Source: an uncultured Bacteroidales bacterium (GTDB lineage: Bacteria; Bacteroidota; Bacteroidia; Bacteroidales; F082). Taken from it: a stretch of DNA of 64,000 nt. Positions 6,912 through 16,369 of the stretch are shown in pieces. The number at the start of each line of letters is the position of its first letter. The stretch's first letter is position 1. The translations under genes and the position numbers were made by a program. The notes below the pieces were generated by a model. The model worked only from the letters and a program-made list of their open reading frames with translations, made no database searches and was not told the origin of the DNA. The stretch covers positions 20,344 through 84,343 of the forward strand of contig CAMHJX010000015.1 in NCBI GenBank assembly GCA_946185535.1. The letters run 5' to 3'.

Positions 6912-8774
6912 ATGAGAACGGGCAATAACAATTTGACAAACAGGAAGTTGTTGGTAATGGGTGTCTTCATTGCCATAGGTGTGATATATCTTATCAGATT
7001 GTTTTCGCTCCAAGTGCTCGACAAACACTACAAACAGTTGGCCGACAACAATGCCTTGCGTTTCGTTACCCAATATCCCGCCCGAGGCAAGGTGTACGAC
7101 CGCAACGGGAAGCTTTTGGTGTTCAACGAGGCCGTTTACGACCTGATGGTCAACCCAAAACAAGTCGCTGATGCCATAAAAAAAGACACCTTGAACCCTT
7201 TCGACACAACGACTTTCTGCCATCTGTTGGAAATTGACAAGGCTACGTTCAACAAACAAATGAACAAAGCCAAGGAGGAGTCGTATTTTAAGTCCTCGCC
7301 TTTCATGACCCAAGTCTCGAAAGAGAACTACGCCCATATCGCCGAAATGCTCTATCGCTTCCCTGGATTCTTCTTCCAGACACGTACAGTACGTCACTAT
7401 CCCAATGAAATCGCTGCCCACACTTTGGGCGACATCGGCGAAATCAGCAAAAACGAATTGGAAAAGGACGAGGAAAACTACTACCGCCAAGGCGACTACA
7501 TCGGCAAATCGGGTATTGAAAAGTCGTACGAGAAGGAACTGCGTGGTGTGAAAGGCCTGAAAGTCATGATGGTGGACGTGCACAACCGCGAGATGGGCAG
7601 TTTCATGGACGGCGAACTCGACAAGGAGCCCGTGGCCGGAAAAGACATCTACCTTGGCTTGGATGCTGAGTTGCAAGCCTATGGTGAACAACTCATGGTC
7701 GGCAAGATCGGCTCCATCGTGGCCGTCGAGCCTTCCACGGGACAGATTCTGGCTTTCGTCACCAGCCCTACCTACGACCCTAACCTCCTCGTAGGCCGTG
7801 AACGCGGCACCCACTACAACGAGCTGAAAAATGACCCAATGAAGCCCCTCATCAACCGCGCCATCAGCGGCACCTATCCTCCTGGCTCCACCTTCAAGAC
7901 CGTCGTGGGCCTCATCGCCATGCAGAGCGGCAGCATCACGCCCGCCACCTGTTTCCATTGCAGCGGACCTGGTTCCATGCCCATCAAATGCACCCACAGC
8001 CACGGCTCGAGTCCCGACTTCGCCAATGCTATCATGAACTCGTGCAACCCCTACTTCTACGAGTCGTTCAAGACCACCATCAACAACCCGAAATTCGGTA
8101 ACATCAAGAATGGCTACGATTATTGGAAAGATATGACATACAAAATGGGACTTGGGCGTAAGTTCAACACTGACATCCCCTACGAACGCTCAGGTAACAT
8201 TCCCTCACGCGAGTATTACGACAAAATGTACGGTGGACAATGGAACTCAGTGACCATCCGTTCCTTAGGCATCGGGCAAGGTGAGGTTTTGGTGACGCCT
8301 TTGCAACTCTGCAACATCGCCGCCTTGATAGCCAATGAAGGCTATTACTACCCACCTCATTTAATTAAGTGTTTCGGCGATACCACGGCCATCCCCGAGG
8401 TGATGACCACCAAAGTCGACCCTGGCATCGACCCGAAATACGTTCGCACGATGAAGCAAGGCTTACGTACTGTGTTCAGTGGTCCTGCCGGTACTGCACG
8501 TCGTTATGAATTGAAAGACATCCCCCAATGCGGCAAGACTGGTACCGCCCAGAACCCACATGGCAACTACCACTCCAATTTTATCGCCTTTGCGCCCTAC
8601 GACAACCCGAAAATCGCCCTTGCCGTCATCATCGAGAACGGTGGTTACGGTGCCACCTGGGCAGCTCCTATTGCCAGCCTGATGATTGAGAAATACATAC
8701 GCGGCTATACGGTACGTGAAGATTTGGAAAAACGCATCATGGAAGGCAGAATCTCATATAAGAACGAACGATGA
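6912..8774 (+). CDS. mrdA: Penicillin-binding protein 2, elongation transpeptidase
   Basis: This 620-residue class B PBP has an N-terminal membrane anchor (LLVMGVFIAIGVIYLIRLFS, about 11-30) and a dimerisation domain beginning QYPARGKVYDRNGKLL. The transpeptidase domain contains all three motifs: STFK with Ser326, SCN at about 377, and KTG at about 542. It crosslinks lateral-wall peptidoglycan with RodA, the next gene. In many Bacteroidota mreC and mreD come just before; here the upstream neighbour is the divergent gldH group instead. Confidence 0.96.
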   Translation: MRTGNNNLTNRKLLVMGVFIAIGVIYLIRLFSLQVLDKHYKQLADNNALRFVTQYPARGKVYDRNGKLLVFNEAVYDLMVNPKQVADAIKKDTLNPFDTTTFCHLLEIDKATFNKQMNKAKEESYFKSSPFMTQVSKENYAHIAEMLYRFPGFFFQTRTVRHYPNEIAAHTLGDIGEISKNELEKDEENYYRQGDYIGKSGIEKSYEKELRGVKGLKVMMVDVHNREMGSFMDGELDKEPVAGKDIYLGLDAELQAYGEQLMVGKIGSIVAVEPSTGQILAFVTSPTYDPNLLVGRERGTHYNELKNDPMKPLINRAISGTYPPGSTFKTVVGLIAMQSGSITPATCFHCSGPGSMPIKCTHSHGSSPDFANAIMNSCNPYFYESFKTTINNPKFGNIKNGYDYWKDMTYKMGLGRKFNTDIPYERSGNIPSREYYDKMYGGQWNSVTIRSLGIGQGEVLVTPLQLCNIAALIANEGYYYPPHLIKCFGDTTAIPEVMTTKVDPGIDPKYVRTMKQGLRTVFSGPAGTARRYELKDIPQCGKTGTAQNPHGNYHSNFIAFAPYDNPKIALAVIIENGGYGATWAAPIASLMIEKYIRGYTVREDLEKRIMEGRISYKNER

Positions 8775-10042
8775 ACGAACGTAACAGCATCATAGGAAAA
8801 ATCGATTGGGTGACCATACTCATCTACTTGGCTTTGGTGATTATCGGCTGGTTCAGCATCTTCTCAGCCAAATACGACGAAATGCACCCCAGTATCTTCG
8901 ACCTATCACAAGTGTATGGCAAACAGCTTATTTGGATAGGCTCATCTCTTTTGATAGGGTTCGTCATCCTATTGATTGACGCCAAGTTCTTCAATGCCTT
9001 CTCGCTTTGGATCTATTTCTTTTTCCTAGCCAGTTTGTTTGTCGTATTGGTCTATGGCAAAGCCACCAATGGTGCCACTTCGTGGATTGAGCTTAGCGCT
9101 AACGTCAAGTTCCAGCCTTCCGAATTTGCCAAAATGGCTACTGCTTTGGCACTTGCGGGTTATCTCGACCGTTTGGATGTTGATATGCAAAAGCGGAAGG
9201 ATCAAATCATTGCTGCGCTTCTTGTCCTCGCCCCCATGGCACTCGTATTGCTCCAAAACGACACGGGGTCAGCCATCGTGTTCGTTTCTTTCATCTTCGT
9301 GCTCTATCGCGAGGGCTTCCCTGGCACGGGACTGGTTATGGTTGGTGGCGTAGTGGCCATCCTTTTATTCATCCTCACCTTGGTATGGAGCCAAAAGGTC
9401 ATGTACATCATCCTCGGAAGTCTACTCGTCCTCACCCTAACTTACTACTTGATTACCAAGAGAAAAGGCATCTTCAAAATGTTGGGAGTCTTTGCCTTTA
9501 TGTTTGTCTTCGTTTTCTCAGTCGACTACGCTTTCCACAAGGTATTGCAAACGCATCAGCAAAACCGTATTCTCGTCATGTTAGGCAAACTTGACGACCC
9601 CAAAGGCGTTGGCTACAACGTGCATCAATCGAAAATCGCTATCGGTTCGGGCGGTTTCACTGGCAAAGGCTTCCTGCAAGGCACACAAACCAAATACGAC
9701 TTCGTTCCCGAACAGCACACCGACTTCATCTTCTGCACTGTAGGTGAGGAAGGTGGTTTTCTTGGAACCGCTCTAGTTGTATTACTTTATGTGGCATTAT
9801 TGGTGCGTATTATCCTTCTCGCCGAGCGACAACGATCCACCTTCAGCCGCGTATATGGATATGCCATCGCAGGCATCCTTTTCGTCCACGTGGCCATCAA
9901 CATCGGCATGACCATCGGCTTGGTGCCAGTCATTGGTATTCCTCTCCCCTTCCTAAGCTATGGTGGTTCCAGTATGCTGGCCTTCACCATAATGCTGGCC
10001 ATCTTCGTGAAACAGGATGCTAATCGATTGAATATTTTATAA
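8771..10042 (+). CDS. rodA: RodA, SEDS peptidoglycan glycosyltransferase
   Basis: This 423-residue polytopic protein has about ten membrane helices and the SEDS signatures WIELSANVKFQPSEFAKMA, QHTDFIFCTVGEEGGF and PLPFLSYGGSSM. RodA polymerises lipid II and pairs with PBP2. The ATG overlaps the mrdA stop by four bases (ATGA), so the two are translationally coupled. Confidence 0.95.
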   Translation: MNERNSIIGKIDWVTILIYLALVIIGWFSIFSAKYDEMHPSIFDLSQVYGKQLIWIGSSLLIGFVILLIDAKFFNAFSLWIYFFFLASLFVVLVYGKATNGATSWIELSANVKFQPSEFAKMATALALAGYLDRLDVDMQKRKDQIIAALLVLAPMALVLLQNDTGSAIVFVSFIFVLYREGFPGTGLVMVGGVVAILLFILTLVWSQKVMYIILGSLLVLTLTYYLITKRKGIFKMLGVFAFMFVFVFSVDYAFHKVLQTHQQNRILVMLGKLDDPKGVGYNVHQSKIAIGSGGFTGKGFLQGTQTKYDFVPEQHTDFIFCTVGEEGGFLGTALVVLLYVALLVRIILLAERQRSTFSRVYGYAIAGILFVHVAINIGMTIGLVPVIGIPLPFLSYGGSSMLAFTIMLAIFVKQDANRLNIL

Positions 10043-10086
10043 GTAACTGATCAAAAACAAATTGCAAACACCAACGGGTTTTTCGA

Positions 10087-10214
10087 TAGATTCCCTGCGG
10101 GAATGGTGGTTGTCGTTAGTGTTTCCCGCGGCGGCATGTGACATTTATGATTTGTAAGCGTTATTAGCCGCCGCTAGGTAACTATAAAATGAACTCCATT
10201 CCCGGAGGGAATCT
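10087..10214. repeat. Family B palindromic repeat, copy 1
   Basis: A 128-bp unit between rodA and ade. It begins tagattccctgcgggaatgg and ends with the inverted form ccattcccggagggaatct. Between them a gcggcgg block faces a gccgccgc block. Copies 2 and 3 lie at 57828-57957 and 60225-60350. The 213-bp gap here holds no gene that I can see. Confidence 0.85.
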
Positions 10215-10255
10215 CCACACTTCAAATATGTAAACTATATTTACTCATATATTTA

Positions 10256-11905
10256 TCATTCGTAAATCGATGTAATCCCAAACTTCTTGACGTCAAACAG
10301 CCCTTGGTCGCTGAGTTTCAGCTCAGGAATGACCAACAAAGCCATGAATGCCAAAGTCATAAATGGTGCATAAAGTGTTGAACCCAAGCGTTTTGCCAAG
10401 GCATCGGCATTCTGATAGGCAGCCGCCACCTCATAGCCGTCCTCGTTGCTCATTAGTCCAGCCACAGGCAACGGCACTGCCACCATTTCAGTACTGCAAT
10501 ATGCCGTCACACCACCTGTATGCTCAATGAGCAGGTTAACGGCATGAAGAATATCCTTATCGGTGACACCCACCGCCACAATGTTGTGACTGTCGTGTGC
10601 CACACTCGAAGCCAAAGCCCCACGTCGTAAACCAAAGCCTTTGATAAAGGCGACCGCAGGTTTGGATGGTTTGTATCGGTTTACGACGACCATCTTCAAG
10701 ATGTCGTGCTCCACATCGCTGACAATACCACCATCCGACACTTTCGGTTCAGTCGTGAAACTTTTTGTAATCAGTTGTCCGTCAATACAATCTATCACCT
10801 TTATCAGTTTGCCTTCATTCGGAACAAATAGATCTTCTGCCGTAATGAATTCGGCTTTGAAGATATTGGGGGTCACCATTTCCTTATAATCAATGTTCGA
10901 CACTCCATTTTCTGCCACCAAAACACCTTTAATATAAGTCTGCTTCGCGACAGGATGATGCAGGTCGTCAACCACGATGAAGTCGGCATCGTCACCTGTT
11001 TGTAGCATACCCACATTGAGGTTGTAATGCTTCACGGCATTGAGCGAGGCCGCTTTCAGCACATCCAACACATTATAACCCAGTGCAATGGCTCTTCGAA
11101 CCAAGTCGTCAATATGGCCTTTCACCAATTCGTTAGGATGCTTATCATCGGAGCAGAACATCAGCTTATCGGGATGGGTGGCCATGAGTGGTATCAAAGC
11201 CTCAAAATTCTTGGCTGCACTTCCTTCGCGGATGAGAATCCTCATGCCTAGACTGATTTTCTCCAAAGCGCCCGCTAAACGGAAACATTCGTGGTCGGTG
11301 GTGATGCCCGCCCCAACATACTTTTGCAAGTCGACTCCCGTCACCGCAGGCGCATGACCGTCGATGGGCTTACCGTTCCTACGAGCAGCTGCAATTTTTC
11401 TCAAGAGCTCAGGATCATCATGGATGACACCTGGGTAGTTCATCACCTCCGAGAGGTAGTAGATGTCGGGTGAAGCCATCAGTTCTTCTATGTCTTCTGC
11501 ATTGAGTGTAGCTCCTGCCGTCTCAAACGCCGTTGAAGGCACACAGCTCGGTGCACCGAAGAAGAACTTGAACGGCACTTTTTTGCCGTTTTCAATCATA
11601 TATCGAATACCATCCTTGCCCAATACATTGGCGATTTCATGTGGGTCGCTGACCGTGGCCACCGTGCCATGGCAAACTGCCAATCGGGCGAACTCGGATG
11701 GTACCAGCATGGAACTCTCAATATGCACATGGGCATCAACGAAGCCTGGCATGATGTACTGTGTGTTACCCACAGGTTGTTGCTCTATTTTACTGATTTT
11801 GCCGTCCTCAACGACGACCACTCCCGAGAAAATCCTGGAATTGACGAGGTCGACAATCTGACCTCCGATAGTGAATGTTGAGTTTGCCGAAATACTATTG
11901 TTCAT
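10256..11905 (-). CDS. ade: Adenine deaminase
   Basis: This 549-residue amidohydrolase converts adenine to hypoxanthine and ammonia for purine salvage. It has the metal-binding DAHVHIES motif (His59, His61), SDPHEIANVLG, the GHAPAVTG segment, and CSDDKHPNEL. The Ade-type C-terminal domain has LRRGALASSVAHDSHNIVAVG. I start at MNNSIS. A longer reading from a TTG codon at 11932 would run across the -7 box at 11922-11929 and is rejected. Confidence 0.95.
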   Translation of the reverse strand: MNNSISANSTFTIGGQIVDLVNSRIFSGVVVVEDGKISKIEQQPVGNTQYIMPGFVDAHVHIESSMLVPSEFARLAVCHGTVATVSDPHEIANVLGKDGIRYMIENGKKVPFKFFFGAPSCVPSTAFETAGATLNAEDIEELMASPDIYYLSEVMNYPGVIHDDPELLRKIAAARRNGKPIDGHAPAVTGVDLQKYVGAGITTDHECFRLAGALEKISLGMRILIREGSAAKNFEALIPLMATHPDKLMFCSDDKHPNELVKGHIDDLVRRAIALGYNVLDVLKAASLNAVKHYNLNVGMLQTGDDADFIVVDDLHHPVAKQTYIKGVLVAENGVSNIDYKEMVTPNIFKAEFITAEDLFVPNEGKLIKVIDCIDGQLITKSFTTEPKVSDGGIVSDVEHDILKMVVVNRYKPSKPAVAFIKGFGLRRGALASSVAHDSHNIVAVGVTDKDILHAVNLLIEHTGGVTAYCSTEMVAVPLPVAGLMSNEDGYEVAAAYQNADALAKRLGSTLYAPFMTLAFMALLVIPELKLSDQGLFDVKKFGITSIYE

Positions 11906-11921
11906 AAATGCTTTTTTGGCG

Positions 11922-11929
11922 CAAAGGTA
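11922..11929 (-). promoter_or_regulatory. -7 box for ade
   Basis: Minus-strand TACCTTTG matches TAnnTTTG. It lies directly after the terminator of the surface-polymer locus and about 17 bp before the ade ATG. A TTGG about 20 bp upstream is a possible -33 element, but it falls inside the terminator stem. Confidence 0.65.
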
Positions 11930-11930
11930 C

Positions 11931-11961
11931 AAAAAAACCTCCTGGCAGAGGCCAAGAGGTT
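11931..11961 (-). terminator. Intrinsic terminator of the surface-polymer locus
   Basis: On the minus strand a 10-bp stem pairs AACCTCTTGG with CCAGGAGGTT (one G-U pair) around the loop CCTCTG and runs straight into a T tract. It lies 35 bp after the last gene of the 35-kb locus. It separates that locus from the ade promoter. Confidence 0.88.
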
Positions 11962-11995
11962 AATTTGTTCCTTTATAGTGGGTTTGTATGAATAA

Positions 11996-13435
11996 CTATT
12001 TCTGTTTTTTCGTGTTGAATTTACAATTGGTATAGGTATTTGTTGACTTCGTTGTAACTTTACTCCTGATTGATGTGTCCCATTGCCCGAACTCACAGTT
12101 GATAAATTCCATATTTTTAGCATGAAGCAACACCGATCTTTCATCATCATTATTATGAAGGCGAGGTATATAGCAGTTCTCAAAACGCATCCAATACGCA
12201 TACGCAAGCTTTATTTTACTCGTAAAAACACAATCTTTAACAATTGTAGCTATATGACCAAAATCTATTAAATTGTTCAAATGTGCTGAAACGTCGCGAT
12301 GATTGTCTTTAAAAGTACATTTTTCCACTAAAACGTTTTGGTTTCCAATCTCAGGATAATGCTCTAATCCATCGGGCTCAAAGTCAATGGCACTTCGAGG
12401 TGCGGTCCCTTTGACCGCTTCGCTGCCACAACCTTCAAAATGACAATTTCTGATTATCACATTGCGCGCTCCAATTGCCACCCCGTTGCGCCTTGCTCCA
12501 ATAATCTTGACATCCTCCATCAGCAAACCATCGGCAAATCTGGAACCATACTCGTTAGGCAGATGAGAACCTTGAAAAATCAAGCAATCTCCAAAAGCAT
12601 CTCTGAGCGTGATGCCTCGAAAAATGAAATTCTTGCATTTGAAACACCTAAACAGAAAACCCCATTCCCCATAATATTTAGACCCTGCGTAAGGTGAAGT
12701 GTAAAAATGATTTTTGTTGTCACCAGCAATAGTGCCCTTACCTTCAATCGTCACGTTCTCCTTGCCATATTCCCAAAAAACAAAATATGCCCCCACATTG
12801 GTAGGGAGCATTTGTAAGGTATTGTTTAGCGTTATCGTGGTATTGGAAGGGATGGTGAATATTCTCAGGAACGCATACTCATCATTATACACCTCCACGT
12901 AATGGCGTTTTTTTTTGCCTTTACCATTTATATGATAAGTGAACTCATCTCCGAGTTTGGCATTACCCTGATAAGGCAACTCAAAATAATAGGTTCGATT
13001 CTCTTCAAAATACAGATGACAGAAAGTGGCATCATTGGAAAAAGCCAGCATGTTCTTAATCAACTGGTTGGCTATATATTCTTTGCCTGCTTCATACTCA
13101 AACCATCCATCATGCGCTTCTACAATATCCCAGACACCTCTGATGATGACTTTTTTTCCAAATACAGGTTTCTTATCCTTTACTTCCAATTTGGAATGTC
13201 TGCCCACGAGTATCACATGGTCTATCCTCCCACCGTCAAAAACCAGCTCCTGCTGATCTCCGATATACAGAATAGCATCATTTGCGGTATAGTCTCCCTT
13301 AATAACAAAAGTCAATCCTGCTTTGTCTAACATCTTTTGGGTCAGCACGGTAGGACTTTTACCACATGCCGTTATGATGCTGAAAACAACGCAAAAGACT
13401 ACACAAAAAACTCTTGTGTGCTTAGTTATGCCCAT
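11996..13435 (-). CDS. Parallel beta-helix lipoprotein of the polymer locus
   Basis: A 479-residue protein with a lipoprotein signal (FCVVFCVVFSIITACGKS). The long body has right-handed beta-helix rungs such as VTIEGKGTIAGDN, FIFRGITLRDAFGDC, VIIRNCHFEGCGSEAV, VLVEKCTFKDNHRDV and MEFINCEFGQWD. Pectate-lyase-like helices of this kind bind or cut polysaccharides. As the last gene of the locus, overlapping the sugar-transferase gene by 14 bp, it may process, epimerise or trim the polymer at the cell surface. The catalytic residues cannot be assigned, so the activity is open. Confidence 0.8.
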   Translation of the reverse strand: MGITKHTRVFCVVFCVVFSIITACGKSPTVLTQKMLDKAGLTFVIKGDYTANDAILYIGDQQELVFDGGRIDHVILVGRHSKLEVKDKKPVFGKKVIIRGVWDIVEAHDGWFEYEAGKEYIANQLIKNMLAFSNDATFCHLYFEENRTYYFELPYQGNAKLGDEFTYHINGKGKKKRHYVEVYNDEYAFLRIFTIPSNTTITLNNTLQMLPTNVGAYFVFWEYGKENVTIEGKGTIAGDNKNHFYTSPYAGSKYYGEWGFLFRCFKCKNFIFRGITLRDAFGDCLIFQGSHLPNEYGSRFADGLLMEDVKIIGARRNGVAIGARNVIIRNCHFEGCGSEAVKGTAPRSAIDFEPDGLEHYPEIGNQNVLVEKCTFKDNHRDVSAHLNNLIDFGHIATIVKDCVFTSKIKLAYAYWMRFENCYIPRLHNNDDERSVLLHAKNMEFINCEFGQWDTSIRSKVTTKSTNTYTNCKFNTKKQK

Positions 13436-14030
13436 TGAATGCTTCTGAGGTGGCCTGCCCTTCCTCCGAGATTCCCTCGCGCTTGAAAACTTTGAAAATA
13501 GTCATGAAGAAAATCTTCACATCCAGCCAAAAGGTCAGATGATCCACATAATAGATATCATATTCCAAACGCTTGGTAAAGGAGATGGCATTTCTACCAT
13601 TCACCTGCGCCCAACCGCTGATGCCGGGACGAACCTCATGACGACGCATCTGCTCTGGAGAATACAAAGGCAAATACTCGACTTTCCATGGCCTTGGTCC
13701 AATGAAGGACATGTCGCCTTTGAGAATGTTTATCAGTTGTGGCAGTTCATCGATGGAAAGGCTGCGCACAATTTTCCCCACTTTGGTAAGGCGTTGCGCG
13801 TCTGGCAGCAGTTTACCTTCGGCATCACGTTCATCCGTCATAGTCTTGAACTTGATGACCTTGTATATCTTGGCATCCTTACCTGGACGTTCCTGCATAA
13901 AGAACACTCCTGCTCCTTTGTTGGCAAAATGCAGGATGATGGCCACAATGATGATAATCCATCCAACTACAATAAGCGCTAGCAGTGCCCCGAAAATACT
14001 GATACAGCGTTTGAAAAAGTGTTTGTACAT
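13422..14030 (-). CDS. Initiating sugar-phosphate transferase, PglC-like
   Basis: This 202-residue protein has one membrane helix at about residues 12-35. It then has the small bacterial sugar transferase domain: VFFMQERPGKDAKIYKVIKF, LSIDELPQLINILKGDMSFI, GPRP and RPGISGWAQVNGRNAI. It moves a sugar-1-phosphate from a UDP-sugar to undecaprenyl phosphate, the first membrane step of repeat-unit assembly. The short monotopic form resembles PglC rather than the five-helix WbaP. It is nearly the last gene of the locus although it acts first. Confidence 0.92.
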   Translation of the reverse strand: MYKHFFKRCISIFGALLALIVVGWIIIIVAIILHFANKGAGVFFMQERPGKDAKIYKVIKFKTMTDERDAEGKLLPDAQRLTKVGKIVRSLSIDELPQLINILKGDMSFIGPRPWKVEYLPLYSPEQMRRHEVRPGISGWAQVNGRNAISFTKRLEYDIYYVDHLTFWLDVKIFFMTIFKVFKREGISEEGQATSEAFNGHN

Positions 14031-14044
14031 AAAGGCAGATTACA

Positions 14045-14548
14045 TTATAATTTCTGATTGGCATCAGGACGTTCTCCTCTACAAATCATCCCACCGTGAT
14101 CATTTAGTTTAATATTCACTTTGATGATTTTAGCTGGATTACCCGCAACAATACAACCATCTGGTACATCTTTTGTCACAACAGCATTGGCTCCTACAAT
14201 TACATGATTACCAATTTTCAATCCTGGGTTTATCACAGCCCCCCAACCAATATTCACATGATCACCAATCCATGTATCAACATATTGATGAGCTTCATCC
14301 CTATAATGATCGTGAGCCAGCACCAAAGCGTTTTGAGCAATATGTACATAATTACCCAAATGGACTCCATGGGGATTAATACCATCAATTTTAGCTTTTC
14401 TATGAATAACACAATATTTTCCAACATTGACACCTCTTATTCTTCTATGATAAAACAAACTAATGTTATTAATCACATCCTTAAATAGAAAAAATTTTAT
14501 TCTTTGAACTAGCGATTTTTTTGGGCGATTACCTTTTGTTTCTTCCAT
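14045..14548 (-). CDS. Hexapeptide-repeat O-acetyltransferase
   Basis: This 167-residue left-handed beta-helix protein has repeats [40 protein letters not shown] and [17 protein letters not shown]. It ends in the typical [10 protein letters not shown] closure. It resembles colanic-acid and serine acetyltransferases (CatB/WcaF type) and probably O-acetylates the polymer from acetyl-CoA. The exact acceptor cannot be told from the sequence. Confidence 0.85.
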   Translation of the reverse strand: MEETKGNRPKKSLVQRIKFFLFKDVINNISLFYHRRIRGVNVGKYCVIHRKAKIDGINPHGVHLGNYVHIAQNALVLAHDHYRDEAHQYVDTWIGDHVNIGWGAVINPGLKIGNHVIVGANAVVTKDVPDGCIVAGNPAKIIKVNIKLNDHGGMICRGERPDANQKL

Positions 14549-14570
14549 AATAATACGATTTTAGATTAGT

Positions 14571-15464
14571 TTAATTGATTGTATCGTTAATAAGATGATG
14601 TTTTTCCAATATTTTTTTTGCCATTTTCAACATTGGAGGACCTATGAACTTGTTATTCATATAAGCAACGCCTCTACCTTCTTTTTCAGCTTCTTCTGAA
14701 AGGAAAACTATTTCTTCAGCCCATTTAACTTGTTCATCTGAAGGAGAAAAGCATTTATGACAAATCGGAATCTCTTTGGGATGAACCAACATTTTCCCTT
14801 CATAGCCTAGATCTTTTGCCATATTCGATTCCCGCTCCAAATCTTCTAGGTCATGGACTTTCATGTGAACAATATCCAACGGGACGATATCATGCGCTTT
14901 TGCTGCATTTGCAATAATTGCCCTTGCGGAAAAAATACTATTTGCACCTTCATTGTGTCGTCCGCCCAAATCTGTCATATAATCTTCCGCACCAAAACCA
15001 ACAGCAATGATACGTTCTGGACAAGATTCGCATATATCATTAATGTTTGCTACCGCCCCCGTAGTTTCAATAAGTGGAATTAGTTTAAAATAACCAGCTG
15101 GAATATGTTTCTCATACTCAATAGTTTCCAAAAGCTTTCCGATAAAATAAATATCTTGTCCATTGATGCATTTAGGATAAATGAAGCCTGTAATACCCAA
15201 TAGTGAAAGTTGATATACATCTTTCAACAATTCACCACTTTCTCTATCATTTACTCTTGGAAAAACTATTTGACCATCCAACAAACCTTCATTCAAGAAC
15301 TTAATGATATTATCACGACCCAACTGTTTATTCTCAAAAGGTTGACACGAGTCCTCCAAGTCTAATGCTAACATATCAGCTCCACTTTTCAAAGCATTTT
15401 GGATTAAATGCTCTTTATGAGCCGGAAGATACAATAAACTACGTGTTAGAAAATCTACAGTCAT
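14571..15464 (-). CDS. CitE-like acyl-CoA C-C lyase, copy 1
   Basis: This 297-residue HpcH/HpaI/CitE-family protein has the TIM-barrel signatures LDLEDSCQPFENK, IVFPRVNDRES, PLIETTGAV and GFGAEDYMTDLGG. It ends with LVHPKEIPICHKCFSP. The family cleaves or forms beta-hydroxyacyl-CoA bonds, for example malyl-CoA or citramalyl-CoA from acetyl- or propionyl-CoA plus a 2-oxoacid. The next gene is a close paralogue and the one after that a MaoC hydratase. CitA and CitF partners are absent, so citrate lyase is unlikely. I infer a role in making an acyl substituent. Confidence 0.88.
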   Translation of the reverse strand: MTVDFLTRSLLYLPAHKEHLIQNALKSGADMLALDLEDSCQPFENKQLGRDNIIKFLNEGLLDGQIVFPRVNDRESGELLKDVYQLSLLGITGFIYPKCINGQDIYFIGKLLETIEYEKHIPAGYFKLIPLIETTGAVANINDICESCPERIIAVGFGAEDYMTDLGGRHNEGANSIFSARAIIANAAKAHDIVPLDIVHMKVHDLEDLERESNMAKDLGYEGKMLVHPKEIPICHKCFSPSDEQVKWAEEIVFLSEEAEKEGRGVAYMNNKFIGPPMLKMAKKILEKHHLINDTIN

Positions 15465-15475
15465 ATTTTGTATTA

Positions 15476-16360
15476 TTAGTGAGATTTACACAAATCGTTC
15501 TTTTTTAATATTTCTTGTGCCATTTTGAGCATCGGAGGGCCGATAAACTTGTTATCTTTCACAGCAACTCCTTTGCCCTCACTAATTGATTCTTCTGTCA
15601 ACCGAACCATTTCTTCTGCCCATTCAACTTCTTCGGGTGTAGGAGAATAGTAACGATGACATAAAGGCAATTCTTTAGGATTAAGGATGAGCATTCCATC
15701 AAAACCAAGCTTCTTAGAAAGAATTAAATTATGCTCAAGGTCATCCAAGTCATGAACTCTGATATGTACAGTATCAATAGCGGCTACCCCACAATTATGT
15801 GCTCCATTCACTATCATATTACGAGCAAAGAAAATGCTCTGTCCATCTATGTCGTGTTTACCTTCAAGATCTGTCACATAATCCTCACAACCGAAAGCTA
15901 CAGCAATCACTCTTGGACTTGCCTTACAGATGTCTTGAATATTCATCACGGCACCTGTCGTCTCAATAATTGGAATAAGTTTGAATGTACCTTGTTTAAA
16001 CCCTTTATCATATTCAATCGTATCAAGTAATTTGCCTATAAAATAGATATCCTCACCACAGCGAGCTTTGGGATACATAAAACCCGTCACCCCTTTGATA
16101 GAAAGTTGGGTCACATCCTTTAATAATTGACCACTTTCTCTATCATTAATTCGGGGGAAAAGAATACGATTGTTAAAAACACCGTCTTCAATATACTTAA
16201 TAATGTTATTTCGAGCAATTTGCTTGTTCTCTAATGGCTGAACAGAATCTTCAACATCTAATAACAGCACATCAGCATTGGTACGTGCAGCACTTTGCAT
16301 CAACCTGTCATTATGAGCAGGTACAAACATAAGACTGCGTGTAAGGAAACTTGTTTTCAT
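15476..16360 (-). CDS. CitE-like acyl-CoA C-C lyase, copy 2
   Basis: This 294-residue paralogue of the downstream gene is colinear with it. It has LDVEDSVQPLENK, ILFPRINDRES, IIETTGAVMNIQD, FGCEDYVTDLEG and ILNPKELPLCHRYYSP. The key acidic and arginine positions are kept in both copies, so both could be active. The C-termini differ (CKSH against INDTIN) but the core is close, indicating a local tandem duplication. The two may form a heteromer or use different acids. Confidence 0.88.
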   Translation of the reverse strand: MKTSFLTRSLMFVPAHNDRLMQSAARTNADVLLLDVEDSVQPLENKQIARNNIIKYIEDGVFNNRILFPRINDRESGQLLKDVTQLSIKGVTGFMYPKARCGEDIYFIGKLLDTIEYDKGFKQGTFKLIPIIETTGAVMNIQDICKASPRVIAVAFGCEDYVTDLEGKHDIDGQSIFFARNMIVNGAHNCGVAAIDTVHIRVHDLDDLEHNLILSKKLGFDGMLILNPKELPLCHRYYSPTPEEVEWAEEMVRLTEESISEGKGVAVKDNKFIGPPMLKMAQEILKKNDLCKSH

Positions 16361-16369
16361 ACTGATAAT

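Noticed and set aside
6885-8003. A 372-codon minus-strand reading frame
   Set aside because: It lies opposite mrdA, has low-complexity Val/Ala/His-rich sequence and matches no family; mrdA motifs are complete.
14571-16360. Calling the CitE pair citrate lyase
   Set aside because: The alpha and gamma subunits and the prosthetic-group genes are absent, and the context is a polymer locus.
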